Below are positions 9,834 to 20,494 of a stretch of 64,000 nt of DNA, in pieces (position 1 is the first letter of the stretch; the number at the start of each line of letters is the position of its first letter). The translations under genes were made by a program, and so were the position numbers. Where the stretch lies: assembly GCA_034520745.1 (NCBI GenBank), contig JAXHNF010000016.1, positions 62,001 through 126,000 of the forward strand. The letters are read 5' to 3'. This DNA is from Alkalibacterium sp034520745 (lineage in GTDB: Bacteria; Bacillota; Bacilli; Lactobacillales; Carnobacteriaceae_A). The notes beneath the pieces were generated by a model, which saw nothing but the letters and a program-made list of their open reading frames with translations, had not been told where the DNA came from and did not search any database.

Positions 9834-10490
9834 TTATGTGTAGAGATAAATCGAGAAGAACATGCAGATCGTCCCGGTCAGTACAAACAGATGCCAGACC
9901 ACGTGCATGAACTTGATGTGCTTCATCCGGTAGAACAAAGCACCGACTGTAAAGGACAGGCCGCCGGCTACAAGCCAGATGAATCCTCTTGTTCCCAGTC
10001 CTTGATAGAGGTAATGCATGAAGAAAAGTGAGATCCATCCCATGGCGATGTAAAGCCAGACGGATAATCCCTGAAACTTCCTGAACCAGACCGTCTTATA
10101 CAGGACACCTAAAAAGGCGATTGTCCAGATAAGGATGGTCAGAGCTGTGCCCAGCCTGCCGCCAATGGTTATCAGCGTGTAGGGTGTGTAAGTCCCAGCA
10201 ATCAGCAGGAAGATGCTGCTGTGATCGATGACCCGAAAAACTTGTCTCGCTCTCGTAAAGGTGAAACTGTGATAAAGTGTGCTGGACAAGTACAGTAGAA
10301 TGAGCGTCACGCCGTAGACTGTATAGGAAGTTATCTCCAATACGCCTCCCACTTCCAGTCCTTTCTGTATGAGGAAGATGAGGGCGATCACACTCAATAT
10401 GACTCCGATGCCATGAGTGACCGCGTTCAACACTTCATTGATGATCAAGTATTTTCGGGTAAATACTTTCCGATTCTGTTGTTCTGACAT
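9834..10490 (-). CDS. trhA: Hemolysin III / TrhA family membrane protein
   Basis: This belongs to the PAQR-like family of seven-helix membrane proteins, called hemolysin III in bacteria and linked to membrane-energy or lipid homeostasis. The start at 10490 (MSEQQNRK) follows AGGAGGG, giving 218 residues. Family hallmarks are NAVTHGIG near the first helix, SSTLYHSF, the Asp/His pair in VIDHSSIFLLIAGTYTP, and HVVWHLFVL near the C-terminus, the presumed metal-binding histidines. It is intact. The role in the cell is not established by the sequence. Confidence 0.9.
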   Translation of the reverse strand: MSEQQNRKVFTRKYLIINEVLNAVTHGIGVILSVIALIFLIQKGLEVGGVLEITSYTVYGVTLILLYLSSTLYHSFTFTRARQVFRVIDHSSIFLLIAGTYTPYTLITIGGRLGTALTILIWTIAFLGVLYKTVWFRKFQGLSVWLYIAMGWISLFFMHYLYQGLGTRGFIWLVAGGLSFTVGALFYRMKHIKFMHVVWHLFVLTGTICMFFSIYLYT

Positions 10491-10651
10491 AGTATCCCTC
10501 CTGAAACGGTTACTTTCTGTACGAATATACAAAATTTTGTTATACTACTAAAGAAAGATTTATGACTTTTATTAATTATATCATAGATGAAAGTTCATAA
10601 ACACGAAAAAAAACTGCGTGAGTGACATCACATGGACAGGAGGCATAAGTA

Positions 10652-11284
10652 TTGACAGATACCCGTGGCAATAGAACAGAAACAAGACAAAGCAGCGGAT
10701 GGAAATGGGCATTTCTTGTTTTGCTGTTCATCAATATCGGCGCACTCATCTGGCTGAGTGTCCAGCTGGACCTCTTTTCGGACAGTGAAACAACTCAGCC
10801 AGCTAGTGAGGAGTTGGCTGTTTCCGAGGATGACATAAATCTTGAAGTGGTTACTGACAAGGAACAAGTCGACCGAGTCGTCAATTTGTTTCTTCAGGAG
10901 GAACTGGCTGAACGTTTTAACGGCTACACTGTATCCGTCAGTGAGTTAGTGGAACTGAACGGTGCGCTCAACATTTTTGGATTTGATGTTGATTTCGGAC
11001 TGCACATGGAACCGCTGGTGATGGAAAATGGCAATCTTCAGCTCCGTGCAGAGCGTATAAGTCTGGGGGAACTGGATTTACCAGTCGGCATCGCTTTGAA
11101 TATTCTGAGCCAGCAGCTCGAACTACCTGAATGGATCAGGATCGAAAGCGAGCAGGAATTTATTCTGGTGGCGTTTAATGAGTTTTCGCTGGAGAATGGT
11201 CTGCAGCTGCGGATGAGAAGGATCGATCTGGAAGGTGATGATATCAGACTGGATATCATTTTGCCTGAAGAAGCGATACAGTGA
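10652..11284 (+). CDS. ypmS: YpmS family (DUF2140) membrane-anchored protein
   Basis: This is a conserved Bacillota protein of unknown function. It starts with TTG at 10652 after a good AGGAGG, has one transmembrane helix near residues 18-38 (WAFLVLLFINIGALIWL), and an extracytoplasmic domain of about 170 residues rich in Asp and Glu. The family name comes from B. subtilis, where ypmS also lies near msrA and yozE, as here. The frame is intact, with 210 residues. Confidence 0.85.
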   Translation: MTDTRGNRTETRQSSGWKWAFLVLLFINIGALIWLSVQLDLFSDSETTQPASEELAVSEDDINLEVVTDKEQVDRVVNLFLQEELAERFNGYTVSVSELVELNGALNIFGFDVDFGLHMEPLVMENGNLQLRAERISLGELDLPVGIALNILSQQLELPEWIRIESEQEFILVAFNEFSLENGLQLRMRRIDLEGDDIRLDIILPEEAIQ

Positions 11285-11330
11285 TAGAATAAAATGGATC
11301 GATATCTTTTTAAAGAAAGGATTTTCTTAA

Positions 11331-11852
11331 TTGAAAAAAGCATTATTTGCTGGAGGCTGTTTCTGGTGTATGGTCCAGCCTTTTGAAACAATGAACGGGA
11401 TCGAAAAGGTGATCTCGGGCTATACAGGCGGGCATGTACCGGATCCCACCTATGAGCAGGTCAAAGCACAGGAGACGGGACACACTGAAGCTGTTCTGAT
11501 CCATTATGATGAATCGGTCCTCACTTATGACGACCTGCTGACGATTTACTGGCAGCAGACGGATCCTACAGATGCGATGGGTCAGTTCATGGACAGAGGG
11601 GCAAGTTACCGGCCTGTTATTTTCTATTACAACGATGAAGAGAAAAACAAGGCAATTGCGTCAAGGCAAGCGCTCCAGGAGTCCGGCCATTATGATCAGC
11701 CTATTGTAACGACGATCGAAGAAGCAGGTCCGTTTTATCCCGCAGAAGAAGAACACCAGCAGTTTTACAAGAAAAATCCGGCTGTCTATGCACGGGAAAA
11801 AGAACAGCGCAGACAGTGGGCAGAAACCCATTTTCAGGAGGTCAGTGAATGA
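11331..11852 (+). CDS. msrA: Peptide methionine sulfoxide reductase A
   Basis: MsrA reduces the S-epimer of methionine sulfoxide in proteins. The catalytic motif GCFWC is at residues 9-13. Other family motifs are GYTGGHVPDPTYEQV, GHTEAV and the region around FYPAEEEHQQ. The start is TTG at 11331 with AAAGGA upstream. The 173-residue frame is intact and overlaps the next gene by four bases (ATGA), indicating coupling. Confidence 0.96.
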   Translation: MKKALFAGGCFWCMVQPFETMNGIEKVISGYTGGHVPDPTYEQVKAQETGHTEAVLIHYDESVLTYDDLLTIYWQQTDPTDAMGQFMDRGASYRPVIFYYNDEEKNKAIASRQALQESGHYDQPIVTTIEEAGPFYPAEEEHQQFYKKNPAVYAREKEQRRQWAETHFQEVSE

Positions 11853-12070
11853 GACGCTCTTTTTACCAGTATGTCAAAACACTGAGGGATCCTTACAAGA
11901 AAGACGACATCACAGTGTTCGCCAATGCCGTCGATCACGACGGGACCTTTCCCAAACACTCCAGCAGTTATGATGAACTGTCCGGATATCTGGAAATGAA
12001 CGGGGATTATGTCGTGTCCATGGATGTCTTCGATGAAGTGTATCAATTATATAAAGATAACAACAAATAA
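11849..12070 (+). CDS. yozE: YozE family (UPF0346) protein
   Basis: This is a small conserved Bacillota protein (73 residues) with a SAM-like helical fold and no known activity. Hallmarks are SFYQYVKTLRDP near the start, then FPKHSSSYDELSGYLE. It is translationally coupled to msrA by a four-base overlap and is followed 23 bases later by deoD. Confidence 0.93.
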   Translation: MRRSFYQYVKTLRDPYKKDDITVFANAVDHDGTFPKHSSSYDELSGYLEMNGDYVVSMDVFDEVYQLYKDNNK

Positions 12071-12093
12071 AAAATATCAAAGGAGAATGTCAA

Positions 12094-12813
12094 ATGAGTG
12101 TACACATAGAAGCAAAAAAAGGTGAAATCGCAAAAACAGTACTGATGCCGGGAGATCCTCTGCGTGCGAAATATATCGCTGAAACATTTTTAGAAGATGT
12201 GAAGCAGTACAACACAGTAAGAAATGCCTTCGGTTATACCGGTACCTATAAAGGTCAGGAAATTTCTGTACAGGGAACAGGGATGGGTATCCCGTCACTG
12301 ATGATTTACGGTGAAGAACTGATCCAGGAATACGGCGTTGAAAATCTGATTCGTGTCGGCTCTGCCGGTGCTTTGAAAGAAGAAGTGAAAATCCGTGATG
12401 TCGTTTTAGCTCAGGCAGCAACGACTGATTCAAGTATCCATCGCCATATTTTCAAAAATCAGGTGGATTTTGCCCCGATCGCTGACTTTGATCTGCTGAG
12501 ACATTCCTATGATATCGGTAAAGAAAAAGAAATGGCTATCCGTGTTGGTAACGTTCTGAGTGCCGACCGCTTTTATAATGAAGAACTAGACAAGCAGAAA
12601 CTGGCTGATTATGGTATACTTGCCGTAGAAATGGAAGCTGCAGGCCTGTATTCTTTAGCTGCCAAACATAACAAGAGAGCATTGGCACTCTTGACGATCA
12701 GTGACCATATTCTGACTGGAGAAGAAACAACGTCTGAAGAAAGACAGACGACTTTCAATGACATGATGATCATTGCCTTGGAAGCGGCACTGAGAATGGA
12801 AGAAAACAAGTAA
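12094..12813 (+). CDS. deoD: Purine nucleoside phosphorylase, DeoD type
   Basis: This cytoplasmic hexameric enzyme splits purine nucleosides with phosphate into base and ribose 1-phosphate for salvage. The intact 239-residue frame begins MSVHIEAKKGEIAKTVLMPGDP, with the phosphate-binding GDPLRAKYIA, then VQGTGMGIPS, RVGSAGAL, and the substrate-binding VEMEAAGLYSLA with its conserved Glu residues, and SDHILTGEET. AAAGGAGAA precedes ATG 12094. Confidence 0.96.
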   Translation: MSVHIEAKKGEIAKTVLMPGDPLRAKYIAETFLEDVKQYNTVRNAFGYTGTYKGQEISVQGTGMGIPSLMIYGEELIQEYGVENLIRVGSAGALKEEVKIRDVVLAQAATTDSSIHRHIFKNQVDFAPIADFDLLRHSYDIGKEKEMAIRVGNVLSADRFYNEELDKQKLADYGILAVEMEAAGLYSLAAKHNKRALALLTISDHILTGEETTSEERQTTFNDMMIIALEAALRMEENK

Positions 12814-12834
12814 ATCTAAGAAAAGAGGCATCCT

Positions 12835-14345
12835 ATGCAGCAAGAGCCAAATAATACAGAGACGAAGAGAGTCAGCCTCAAGCTTTACATGATATCTTTA
12901 GTGACCGTACTGCTTGTTGGAATATCAGGAACAGCGGTTGTTCTGAATGCTGTCGAAGATCCAGAGACTTCGACTGAACAGACTGAATCAGGTGAAGGTA
13001 CAGAAGATGTCGCAGTCCGCGCTGGAATCCGATCCGGAAGATATCGCTTCGGACATCGACTTTCAGCCCTTGGAAGAAGTCTATGCCATCCTGATGACCC
13101 AGTACCTGGAAGAAGTCGATTCACAGGCCCTGATCGAGGGCGCTTTGGAAGGAATGGCCGGGGCAGTTGGGGATCCATACACAGAATATCTGGATGAAGT
13201 ACAGACGAGTTCAATGGATGAAGATATTGAGGGTTCGTTCGAAGGAATCGGAGCCGAAGTGATGAAAGAAGGCGAATATGTCCGGATCATCTCACCGATC
13301 TTCCGGTTCACCGGCAGAGGAAGCAGGTCTGCTGCCGAACGATCTTATTTCTGAAGTGGACGGTGAATCTGTCGCTGATCTGTCGATCAATGAAGCGGTG
13401 GCTCTGATTCGTGGTCCGCAAGGGTCTGAGGTCAGACTGCTGATCATCAGAGGAGACAGTGAATTCACAGTAACGATCACGCGAGACTCCATTCCAGTTG
13501 AATCTGTGATGTATGAACTTGACGAGGATAATCCGACGATCGGCTACGTCAATATCACCAATTTCAATCGCCCGACCTATCAGGAACTGGTGGATGCCAT
13601 TGAAGCTCTGCAAGCTGAGGGTGCTGAAGAATTTATCTTTGACGTTAGAGGAAACCCAGGCGGACTGCTTGATTCGGCCCTGCAGCTTTCCAATATATTT
13701 GTGGAAAACGGCGAGCCGCTCATGCAGTCTCAGGGAAGAGACGAAGAACCTTTTGTTTATAATGCTTCCGATGAGCTAGGCGAGTTCAAGTTTGATGGCG
13801 AAAGTGTGCTGCTCATCAACGGCGGGAGTGCGAGTGCCTCGGAAATTTTAGCGGGCGCCATGAGTCAGTCAGCGGATATTCCGCTGATCGGCACAACGAC
13901 TTTTGGAAAAGGGACCATTCAAAATGTCCTGGACATAACCGGTGACGGTGAGATCAAATTTACCGCCGGCAGATGGCTGACCGCAGATGGTACCTGGATC
14001 AATGAAGAAGGTATCGAACCGGATCTGGAAGTGGAGATGCCTGAATATATCAACCTGACGCTTGTCGATCAGGAAGAAGTGTATGAAATCGGAGTTGTTT
14101 CTGAAGCAGTCTACAATCTGGAACAGATACTGGATGTCTTGGATTATGATGTCGGTTCCGTTGATTTCACTTATGATGAAAATACTGCAGAAGCTGTGGA
14201 AACCTTCCAGGCTGAAAATGATCTGGAACAGGACGGTGTCATAGCAGGGACGACAGCCCGGACACTCGTAGACAGCTTGCGTGAGCTCATTGAAGAGAAC
14301 GATACGCAGTATGACGCGGCAGTGGAGTATTTACTGGAAAATTAA
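12835..14345 (+). CDS. ctpA: S41 family C-terminal processing peptidase with PDZ and peptidoglycan-binding domains (frameshifted)
   Basis: This membrane-anchored serine protease acts outside the membrane, trimming substrates by their C-termini. The order is a transmembrane anchor (residues about 17-37), a domain beginning LEEVYAILMTQY, a PDZ domain (GSPAEEAGLLPNDLI), the S41 catalytic domain with Ser in NGGSASASEILAGA and Lys in TTFGKGTIQNV, and a C-terminal peptidoglycan-binding-like domain (VETFQAENDLEQDGV). Breaks lie near 13005 and 13300. The joined length is about 502 residues. It follows deoD by 21 bases and ends at a terminator before lepB. Confidence 0.92.
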
Positions 14346-14350
14346 AAGTC

Positions 14351-14408
14351 GGGAGAAAGAGAATAATGAGCTGGTGCAGACATCTGATTATTTTCTTTCT
14401 CTCTCTTT
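14351..14408 (+). terminator. Terminator after ctpA
   Basis: GGGAGAAAGAGAATAATGAG pairs with a complementary arm containing ATTATTTTCTTTCTCTC and ends in a T-rich tail. Confidence 0.7.
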
Positions 14409-14437
14409 AAATTAAGAAACGGAGAGTAGGTCAATAC

Positions 14438-15049
14438 ATGGGTGAATCATCTTTGACACCAAGAAGTGAGAAACACAATAAGAAACCTCAGAAAGAAAAG
14501 TCCCTGTTTCAGGAATTGTTAAGTACCTTTATCTATATTATTGTGATCACGGGGATATTTTTAACGATCAGGCTGTATGTGGTCGCTCCAGTAAGTGTCG
14601 AAGGTGCTTCGATGGAACCCACACTGGAAGACGGTGACCGTCTGCTTTTGAATAAACTAGGTGATGTGAAACGCTTTGACATCATCGTATTCCCGTCTCC
14701 GGGGGATACGGACAAGCAGTTTATCAAGCGGGTGATCGGGCTCCCGGGAGACGAGATTTCTTTTGAGGACCAGACTTTGTTTATAAACGGTCAGACGATC
14801 GAAGAAGACTATATCGATCTGTCAGGGGTCAGCGAGTCCGACCTTGAGTCGCGCTACGGCGATTTCAGTTTGACTTCACTTCAAGGTGTCGAAAAGGTCC
14901 CTGAGGATGCATTCTTTGTTATGGGAGACAACCGTGTCGATTCAAGAGACAGCCGGATATTCGGTTTCATCGATACCGATTCCGTCACAGGCAAGACGAA
15001 TTTCCGCATATGGCCTCTGGACAGTTTCGGTTTCATAGATCAGCAGTAA
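14438..15049 (+). CDS. lepB: Signal peptidase I
   Basis: This membrane serine protease removes signal peptides from secreted proteins. There is one N-terminal transmembrane helix (about 27-48). The catalytic Ser is S58 in GASMEPT and the catalytic Lys is K97 in FIKRVIGLPGD. The later boxes GDNRVDSRDSRIFG and the FGFID end match Gram-positive SipS-type enzymes. The frame is intact at 203 residues. It lies directly upstream of rbgA, as in many Bacillota. Confidence 0.95.
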   Translation: MGESSLTPRSEKHNKKPQKEKSLFQELLSTFIYIIVITGIFLTIRLYVVAPVSVEGASMEPTLEDGDRLLLNKLGDVKRFDIIVFPSPGDTDKQFIKRVIGLPGDEISFEDQTLFINGQTIEEDYIDLSGVSESDLESRYGDFSLTSLQGVEKVPEDAFFVMGDNRVDSRDSRIFGFIDTDSVTGKTNFRIWPLDSFGFIDQQ

Positions 15050-15095
15050 ATACAGACTTAGAGAATAGTTAAAATCGAAAGAAGAGGTTAGATAC

Positions 15096-15967
15096 ATGAT
15101 ACAGTGGTACCCTGGCCATATGGCCAAAGCCAAGAGACAATTTATTGAAAAACTGAAGATGGTCGATGTCGTTTATGAACTGATCGATGCCAGGATACCG
15201 TATTCGAGTAAAAATCCGGACGTCAAAGACATGATCGGTGACAAGCCGCATATCGTCGTCATGATGAAGAGCGATCTGGCTGACCCGAGACAGACTGCCG
15301 TCTGGCTCAGGGATTATGAAGAAAAAGGGATCCCGGCCATTTCGATCAATGCCAAGGAAGGCCAGGGACTGAAAGAGATTTTGAAGCTGACTAAAAAAGT
15401 GCTGAAGCCCTTCTTTGACAAGCGGGAAGAAAAAGGCATGAAGCCCCGTGCGATTAGAGCTGTGTGTGTCGGCATTCCGAATGTCGGCAAATCCACCTTG
15501 ATAAACCGCTTTGCACATAAAAATATCGCTCGGACCGGGAACAAGCCCGGCGTGACGAAAGCCCAGCAGTGGATCAAATACGGCAAGGAACTCGAACTTC
15601 TGGACACGCCAGGTATCTTGTGGCCGAAATTCGAAGATCAGGAAGTCGGTAAACGTCTGGCCGTCACGGGTGCGATCAAGGATACGCTGCTGCATCTTGA
15701 CGATATTGCCCTATATGCCATGGGTTATCTGACAGAACACTATCCTGGCGCTATAAGCCGGCGGTATCATTTAGCCGAAGGAGCGGAAGAGGAGCTGGAA
15801 CTCCCTGATCTGCTTTTGGAGATCACCAAAAAAGAGGGCTGCGGGACGATTACGAACGCGGAGCCGAGATGTTCATTTATGAACTGAGAAACGGACAGTT
15901 AGGAAGGATCACACTTGAGCGACCAGAAGACATCTACGCAAAAGACACAGACGATCAGAGAAATTAG
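15096..15967 (+). CDS. rbgA: Ribosome biogenesis GTPase RbgA/YlqF (frameshift near the C-terminus)
   Basis: RbgA is a circularly permuted GTPase needed for late 50S subunit assembly. The permuted order is visible: the G4-like motif MMKSDLAD near residue 55, then G1 GIPNVGKST near 130 and G3 DTPGILWPKF near 170. An open frame runs to 15887, but its last residues depart from the family. A single-base change near 15845 restores DYERGAEMFIYELRNGQLG, ending at 15965-15967, for about 290 residues. The restored end overlaps the rnhB start by 53 bases. Confidence 0.93.
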
Positions 15968-16704
15968 AGACTTTTTGAATCAGGCAGAAACGCTTTCTGA
16001 GGAAGTCCTTGAACGGTTGAAGGCAGATCCAAGAAAAGGCGTCCAGACGGCGCTCAGACAGTTTGAAAGGAAACAGGAAAAGCAGGCTTTAATCTATGAG
16101 AACTACATGAAGATGCAGTCCTACGAGCAGGCTTTCAGAAAAAAGGCAAGCAGTATATCGCCGGCATCGATGAAGTAGGCCGGGGTCCGCTGGCCGGGCC
16201 TGTCGTTTCAGCGGCTGTGATCTTGCCGAAGAGCCCGATCTTGCCGGAATCAATGATTCCAAGCAGCTCAGCGAAGCTCAGAGGGAAAGCTGGGCCGAAA
16301 AAATCAGAGAGGTGGCTCTGGCCATCAGCTGTTCGGTCATCTCTCCCGCTGATATCGACGCCCTGAACATCTATGAAGCCACCAGAGTGTCCATGAAAGA
16401 AGCAGTCGCAAAGCTAGCGATCGAGCCGGATTGCCTGCTCATCGATGCGATGCGTATCGACAGTCCGGTCACTCAGGAGAAGATCATCAAAGGCGATGCC
16501 AAGAGTATCTCGATCGCGGCGGCGTCTATTATTGCCAAAGTGACGCGGGATAATATAATGAAAGAACTGGCTGAAACGTATCCCGGATATGGCTTCGAAA
16601 GGAATGCCGGCTACGGAACGAGAGATCATCTGGAGGGGCTGAAAACATACGGCGTCACCCCTATTCACCGGAAATCATTCAGACCTGTCAGAGACCTTCT
16701 GTAA
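15915..16704 (+). CDS. rnhB: Ribonuclease HII (frameshifted)
   Basis: RNase HII removes ribonucleotides from DNA and primers from the lagging strand. The TTG start at 15915 follows AGGAAGG. The first 75 residues form the N-terminal extension seen in Bacillota enzymes, including TIREIRDFL. After a break near 16145 comes the catalytic core IAGIDEVGRGPLAGPVVSAA with the DEVGRG motif. After a second break near 16235 come NDSKQLSEAQRE, DALNIYEATRVSM, LLIDAMRID and KVTRDNIM. The end is at 16704 and the joined length about 262 residues. A second, RNase HI-like gene lies at 5474. Confidence 0.94.
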
Positions 16705-16791
16705 AAAAAATTAGATAAATTTCGTGAGTTTTTATTTCTTTCAACAATGAAAGAGATAGGAACTCAATTTTTTTATTTAAGGAGACACATT

Positions 16792-17675
16792 ATGCTGACA
16801 AATATTACAGAAGATTTTCTGCTCGCACTGGCTCACTGTCCATTTCTGACTCACAAGGAAAAATGGTGTCTGGCCTCGATGAACTCGCCTTATTATGAGG
16901 ACTACACGTTTATCAGTTACCGGACATTTTCCGTCGATCACAGTAAACAGACGAAGTTTTACGAGTATCTGAAGACGTTCGACTTTATCAGAAAAAGAAA
17001 GGTGTATCAGGCAGCGGGAATCGAACTGATTCTCACTGGAATCGAGCCCGCTATCCTATCGCTTTGAGAAACAGTTATGAACCGCCGTTTGTATTGTTCT
17101 GTCAGGGGGATCTGTCTTTACTCAATGCTGAGCTCATCGGGATCGTCGGCTCACGGGAGTGTACAGCATACGGACAGAAAGTACTGGACCGTCTGATTCC
17201 TCCTATCGTCGAAGCGGGTCTTGTGACGGTGAGCGGGCTGGCGCGGGGCATCGACACGCATGTTCATAAAAAGACGATCGACAAAGGCGGGAAAACGATA
17301 GCCGTCATCGGCAGCGGTATCGGGTACACCTATCCGTATGAAAATAAAGAACTGCAGGAAGACATCGCCCGGCAGCATCTGCTGATCTCAGAGTATCCGC
17401 TCAATCTTCCGCCGAAAAGACATCATTTCCCACTCAGGAACCGAATCATTGCCGGTCTGTCCAGAGGGGTGACCGTCGTGGAGGCCAAAGAGCGGAGCGG
17501 AAGTCTGATCACAGCCAGGATCGCACTGGATGAAGGGCGGGACGTGTTTGCTGTGCCCGGATCGATCTTCAGTGCCCAGTCCAGAGGGTGTCTGGATCTG
17601 ATCCGTTCCGGTGCGGTCCCCTGCCTTTGTGCGGAGGATATTTTCACTGAATGGAACATGGAAATTGTGAAATAA
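16792..17675 (+). CDS. dprA: DNA processing protein DprA (one frameshift)
   Basis: DprA binds incoming single-stranded DNA during transformation and loads RecA. ATG 16792 follows AAGGAGA. The N-terminal helical domain runs to a break near 17035. The Rossmann-like domain follows, with IGIVGSRECTAYG, SGLARGIDTHVH, IAVIGSGIGYTYP, HHFPLRNRIIAGLS and ARIALDEGRDVFAVPGSI. The end is at 17675, about 294 residues joined. The gene sits just before topA, as in most Bacillota. It suggests, but does not prove, natural competence. Confidence 0.93.
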
Positions 17676-17817
17676 TTAATTAAATATAGGTTTAAAAGTT
17701 GACAAAGTGAATTCATATGCCCTATGATAGATTACGATTCTTGTATAGAAGAAAAATAAGACGCCTAGACAGTAAAAGCGCACAAAAAATATGGTAGTAG
17801 AGGAAGGAGCCTGCAAT

Positions 17818-19888
17818 TTGGCTTATAAATATCTGGTCATTGTAGAATCGCCTGCAAAAGCAAAAACGATCGAAAAATATCTTGGAAGAAATTATAAAGT
17901 GGTGGCCAGTCTGGGCCATATCAGAGATCTGCCAAAGAGCCGTATGGGTGTCGATTTTGAAAACGACTATCAGCCGGATTATATAACGATCCGCGGCAAG
18001 GGTCCGGTCATCAAGGATCTGAAAAAACACGCCAAAAAAGCTGAAAAAGTCTTTCTCGCAGCTGACCCGGACAGAGAAGGGGAAGCAATCGCCTGGCATT
18101 TGAGTTTTCTGCTCAAGCTGGATAATGAAGAGAAAAACAGAGTGGTCTTCAATGAGATCACCAAAGAGGCAGTTAAAAATGCACTGAAAAACCCGAGAAA
18201 CCTGGATGAAGACCTGATCGATTCCCAGCAGGCCAGACGTATCCTGGACCGTATCGTAGGGTATCAGATCAGTCCGCTGCTCTGGAAAAAAGTGAAGCGC
18301 GGACTCAGTGCCGGACGTGTACAGTCTGTCGCTTTGAAAATGTATCTGCGACCGGGAAGAAGAAATCAAAAATTTCCAGCCTGAAGAATACTGGTCCATC
18401 GAAGCGCAGTTCAAGAAGAACAAAGATGTTTTCGACGCAAACTTTTACGGGCTGAACAGGAAAAAAACGAAACTGCCGAATGAAGCAAAAGTTCAGGATA
18501 TTCTGAAAGACCTGGACAAGTCCGGTGATTTCGATGTCACTAAAGTAGTCAAGAAACAGCGCAAACGTAATCCCCATGCGCCTTTTACCACCAGTAGTCT
18601 GCAGCAGGAAGCGGCCGGCAAGCTGAACTTCCGGACGCGCAAGACGATGATGGTCGCCCAGCAGCTTTACGAAGGGATCTCATTAGGCAAAGGCGGGACA
18701 ACAGGTCTGATCACCTACATGCGAACCGACTCGACGCGTCTGTCCGAAACGGCAAAAAAGGAAGCCCATGAAGTCATCGTCAGCGAATACGGCGAAGACT
18801 ATGCGGCAACGAAACCGAGAAAGCAGAAAAACAGCCAGTCGGCACAGGACGCTCACGAAGCGATCCGCGCAACGAGTGCCATGAGAAAGCCCGCTGACAT
18901 CAAACAGTATCTGTCAAAAGATCAGTACAAGCTGTATTCCCTGATCTGGTCACGCTTCATCGCCAGTCAGATGAAACCGGCTGTCTATGATACGATGCGC
19001 GTGGATATCGAACAGAACGGCGTCTTATTCAGAGCAAACGGTTCACAAATCAAATTCAAAGGGTATCAGATGGCTTATCCTGAAAGTAAAAAGGATAAAG
19101 ACAATATCCTGCCTGATCTTTCTGAAGGCGACAAGGTCAAGCTGGACGCGATCGAACCGAACCAGCACTTCACCCAGCCGCCGGCCCGCTACAGTGAAGC
19201 ATCGCTGATCAAGACGCTGGAAGAAAACGGTGTGGGACGACCGTCAACGTATGCACCGACACTGGAAACGATTCAGCGCCGCTATTACGTCACACTTAAA
19301 AATAAACGTTTCGAACCCACCGAACTCGGGACCATCGTCAATACGATGATCAAGGAATATTTCCCTAATATCGTCGATGTCAACTTCACGGCTGATATGG
19401 AAAAAGACTTGGATGCTGTGGAAGAGGGGACAAAAGAATGGGTCGAGGTCATCGATCAGTTCTACAGACCCTTTAAAGAAGAAGTCACGGTGGCGGAAAA
19501 AGAACTCGAAGAAGTCGAGATCGAAGATGAACCGGCCGGCTTTGACTGCGAAAAATGCGGGTCACCGATGGTCATCAAGATGGGCCGTTACGGAAAATTC
19601 TACGCCTGCTCCAACTTCCCTGACTGCCGCAACACCAAGGCGATCGTCAAGAAAATCGGCGTGACTTGTCCGGTATGTAAAAAAGGCGAAGTCGTGGAAC
19701 GAAAATCCAAGAAGAACCGTATCTTTTACGGCTGCGAGAATTATCCGGAATGTGAGTTCACATCCTGGGACAAACCGATCGGCCGTGACTGTCCGAAATG
19801 CGAACACTACCTGGTCGAGCATAAAACGAAGAAACAAAGTCAGGTCGTCTGTTCGAACTGCGACTACAAGGAAGAACCTCAGAAATAA
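17818..19888 (+). CDS. topA: DNA topoisomerase I (one frameshift)
   Basis: This type IA topoisomerase relaxes negative supercoils. The start is TTG at 17818 with AGGAAGGAG eight bases upstream; the in-frame ATG at 17791 has no site. The TOPRIM domain opens with YLVIVESPAKAKTIEKYL and contains DPDREGEAIAWHL. The frame breaks near 18345 just after SAGRVQSVALKM, apparently by one extra base. The catalytic Tyr is in GLITYMRTDSTR. Three C-terminal zinc-ribbon modules with paired CxxC motifs lie between 19545 and 19880. The total is about 690 residues. In B. subtilis trmFO lies between topA and xerC; here that place holds only a small membrane-protein gene. Confidence 0.96.
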
Positions 19889-19903
19889 TTTGAATACAAA
19901 AAC

Positions 19904-19945
19904 AAGCGGCACGGCTCTGATACATCAGAGCTGTGCCGCTTTTCT
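19904..19945. terminator. Terminator after topA
   Basis: AAGCGGCACGGCTCTGA pairs with TCAGAGCTGTGCCGCTT (two mismatches tolerated as wobble), followed by TTTCTTTATTT. Confidence 0.85.
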
Positions 19946-20054
19946 TTATTTAAGGGTTTAAACCCCGATATGCCGATCAGCGGTCTCAACTCTGCTGACA
20001 TAGTTTGAAATGAAGTAAGCAATGAGGAATACGAAACTCCATAAAGCTGAACTG

Positions 20055-20291
20055 TCAAGTCGTTACCAACTGTGAACTGTACCATCCGAAATAAACCAGC
20101 ATATTTAAAATGATCGAAATCAGAAACCCTGCATGGCATAACACCATCAGGCTATGTCCAATAAATTTTCTTCGATCTTTCTTAGATTTGTCAGTCTTTC
20201 TTATCGCTGCTGTCCGCTGGATCTGAATCACCAGACCGTACGAAACGGCGAGGATAAAAACAAATGCAACTATTGATCCGATTCTGTCCAT
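20055..20291 (-). CDS. Small membrane protein of unknown function
   Basis: The frame encodes 78 residues from ATG 20291, which has AAAGGAG eleven bases upstream. A GTG at 20303 would add four residues. Two hydrophobic segments, IVAFVFILAVSYGLVIQI near the start and LMVLCHAGFLISIILNMLVY in the second half, flank a short basic loop (KTDKSKKDRRK). I do not recognise a family. It lies on the opposite strand between topA and xerC and is the only gene in that gap. It is real on ribosome-site and membrane-pattern grounds only. Confidence 0.6.
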   Translation of the reverse strand: MDRIGSIVAFVFILAVSYGLVIQIQRTAAIRKTDKSKKDRRKFIGHSLMVLCHAGFLISIILNMLVYFGWYSSQLVTT

Positions 20292-20494
20292 TCTCACTAT
20301 CACTCCTTTTTATGTATCTGCCTATGTGTCCGGCAATGGAACGCATGGAGATTTTTATTGATTTAATTATACCATACTTGTAGCGTTTGAAATGGTGAAA
20401 ACCCTTTGATTAGAGGCTCAAATCGAGAACGTTATTTTCTGTATGCCAGACTGGTTCACGTATGGTAAAATGAGGGAAGTGAGGAGAGATACTC

